Source of the DNA: Falciphora oryzae
Lineage: Eukaryota > Ascomycota > Sordariomycetes > Magnaporthales > Magnaporthaceae
Assembly: GCA_000733355.1 (NCBI GenBank)
Contig: JNVV01000001.1
Location: 650,208 to 714,207 of the forward strand
DNA: 64,000 bases
Direction of reading: 5' to 3'
The position numbers were made by a program, and so were the translations under genes. Under the pieces are notes generated by a model, which searched no databases, was not told the DNA's origin, and saw nothing but the letters and a program-made list of their open reading frames with translations. Shown here one piece after another: positions 63,901 to 64,000 of the stretch (within the stretch, counting starts at the first letter, position 1; the number at the start of each line of letters is the position of its first letter).

Positions 63901-64000
63901 ATGTCTCGCGACGCACCAGTCAAAACACCCGCACCAGCACAAGGCTCCAAGGAAAAAGAGATGCTTGCTCCTGAGGATGGGACGGGCGCGAAGAAGGGGA
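63901..64000 (+). CDS. 5' end of an unidentified gene (partial)
   Basis: The ATG at 63901 opens a frame that stays open to the window edge, reading MSRDAPVKTPAPAQGSKEKE and then more Pro, Lys and Glu. The first 33 residues are low-complexity and not diagnostic. The long pyrimidine-rich leader, a plausible leader intron and the GAAATG start context support a real gene start. The rest lies outside the window, so no function is assigned. Confidence 0.55.
   Translation, partial: MSRDAPVKTPAPAQGSKEKEMLAPEDGTGAKKG

Overview
The window is nuclear DNA of a filamentous ascomycete, most likely a Sordariomycete. The genes are GC-rich and interrupted by short introns (46-120 nt, with CTAAC or CTGAC branch sites). 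Intergenic stretches are pyrimidine-rich, and many proteins carry long low-complexity tails. The gene set (TAF2, GCN5, SAS4, CDC26, AME1/CENP-U, RAD1, OST5, CSN12, SDS22, a DUF7514 protein, a xylose reductase, a peroxisomal ABC half-transporter) is ordinary fungal housekeeping. I could not fix the genus. I see no transposon, CRISPR array, phage, tRNA, rRNA or secondary-metabolite cluster, so this looks like a gene-rich euchromatic segment. Three runs of N (18579-18803, 29935-30053, 45184-45280) are assembly gaps.

Layout, left to right. 0-12 kb: the 3' end of ribosomal protein uS17 (+), a twin-CX9C Emi1-like protein (+), inner-kinetochore AME1/CENP-U (-), an IQ-motif IQM-like protein (-) and SAS4 (+). 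12-30 kb: TAF2 (+, a single 4.7-kb exon), APC/C subunit CDC26 (-, broken by a gap), an unknown protein (+), checkpoint clamp RAD1 (-), oligosaccharyltransferase subunit OST5 (-), and GCN5 (+), which is divergent from OST5. 31-46 kb: an unknown acidic protein (-), a DUF7514 protein with an RD/RE tail (-), a GNAT acetyltransferase (-), ribosomal protein eL20 (-) divergent from CSN12 (+), and a BTB protein (-). 48-64 kb: an alpha/beta hydrolase (-) divergent from SDS22 (+), a xylose reductase (-), a single-pass glycoprotein candidate (-), a peroxisomal fatty-acyl ABC half-transporter (-), and the first codons of an unidentified gene (+) at the right edge.

The genes do not form a pathway. Several act on chromatin and transcription (SAS4, TAF2, GCN5, CSN12) or on chromosome segregation and the cell cycle (AME1, CDC26, RAD1, SDS22), but the spacing and mixed strands argue against an operon-like cluster. 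I rebuilt the exon structures by hand from splice signals, reading phase and family conservation, and give the exon coordinates in each entry. Several small exons (4, 10, 13, 20, 36 and 46 nt) are visible only this way.

I found no convincing new biological system. The most useful leads are a probable GC-AG intron in RAD1, a low-complexity-expanded CDC26, the degenerate switch region of the ABC half-transporter, an altered cofactor pocket in the xylose reductase, a CCCTAA/CRE promoter between eL20 and CSN12, and three unassigned proteins.
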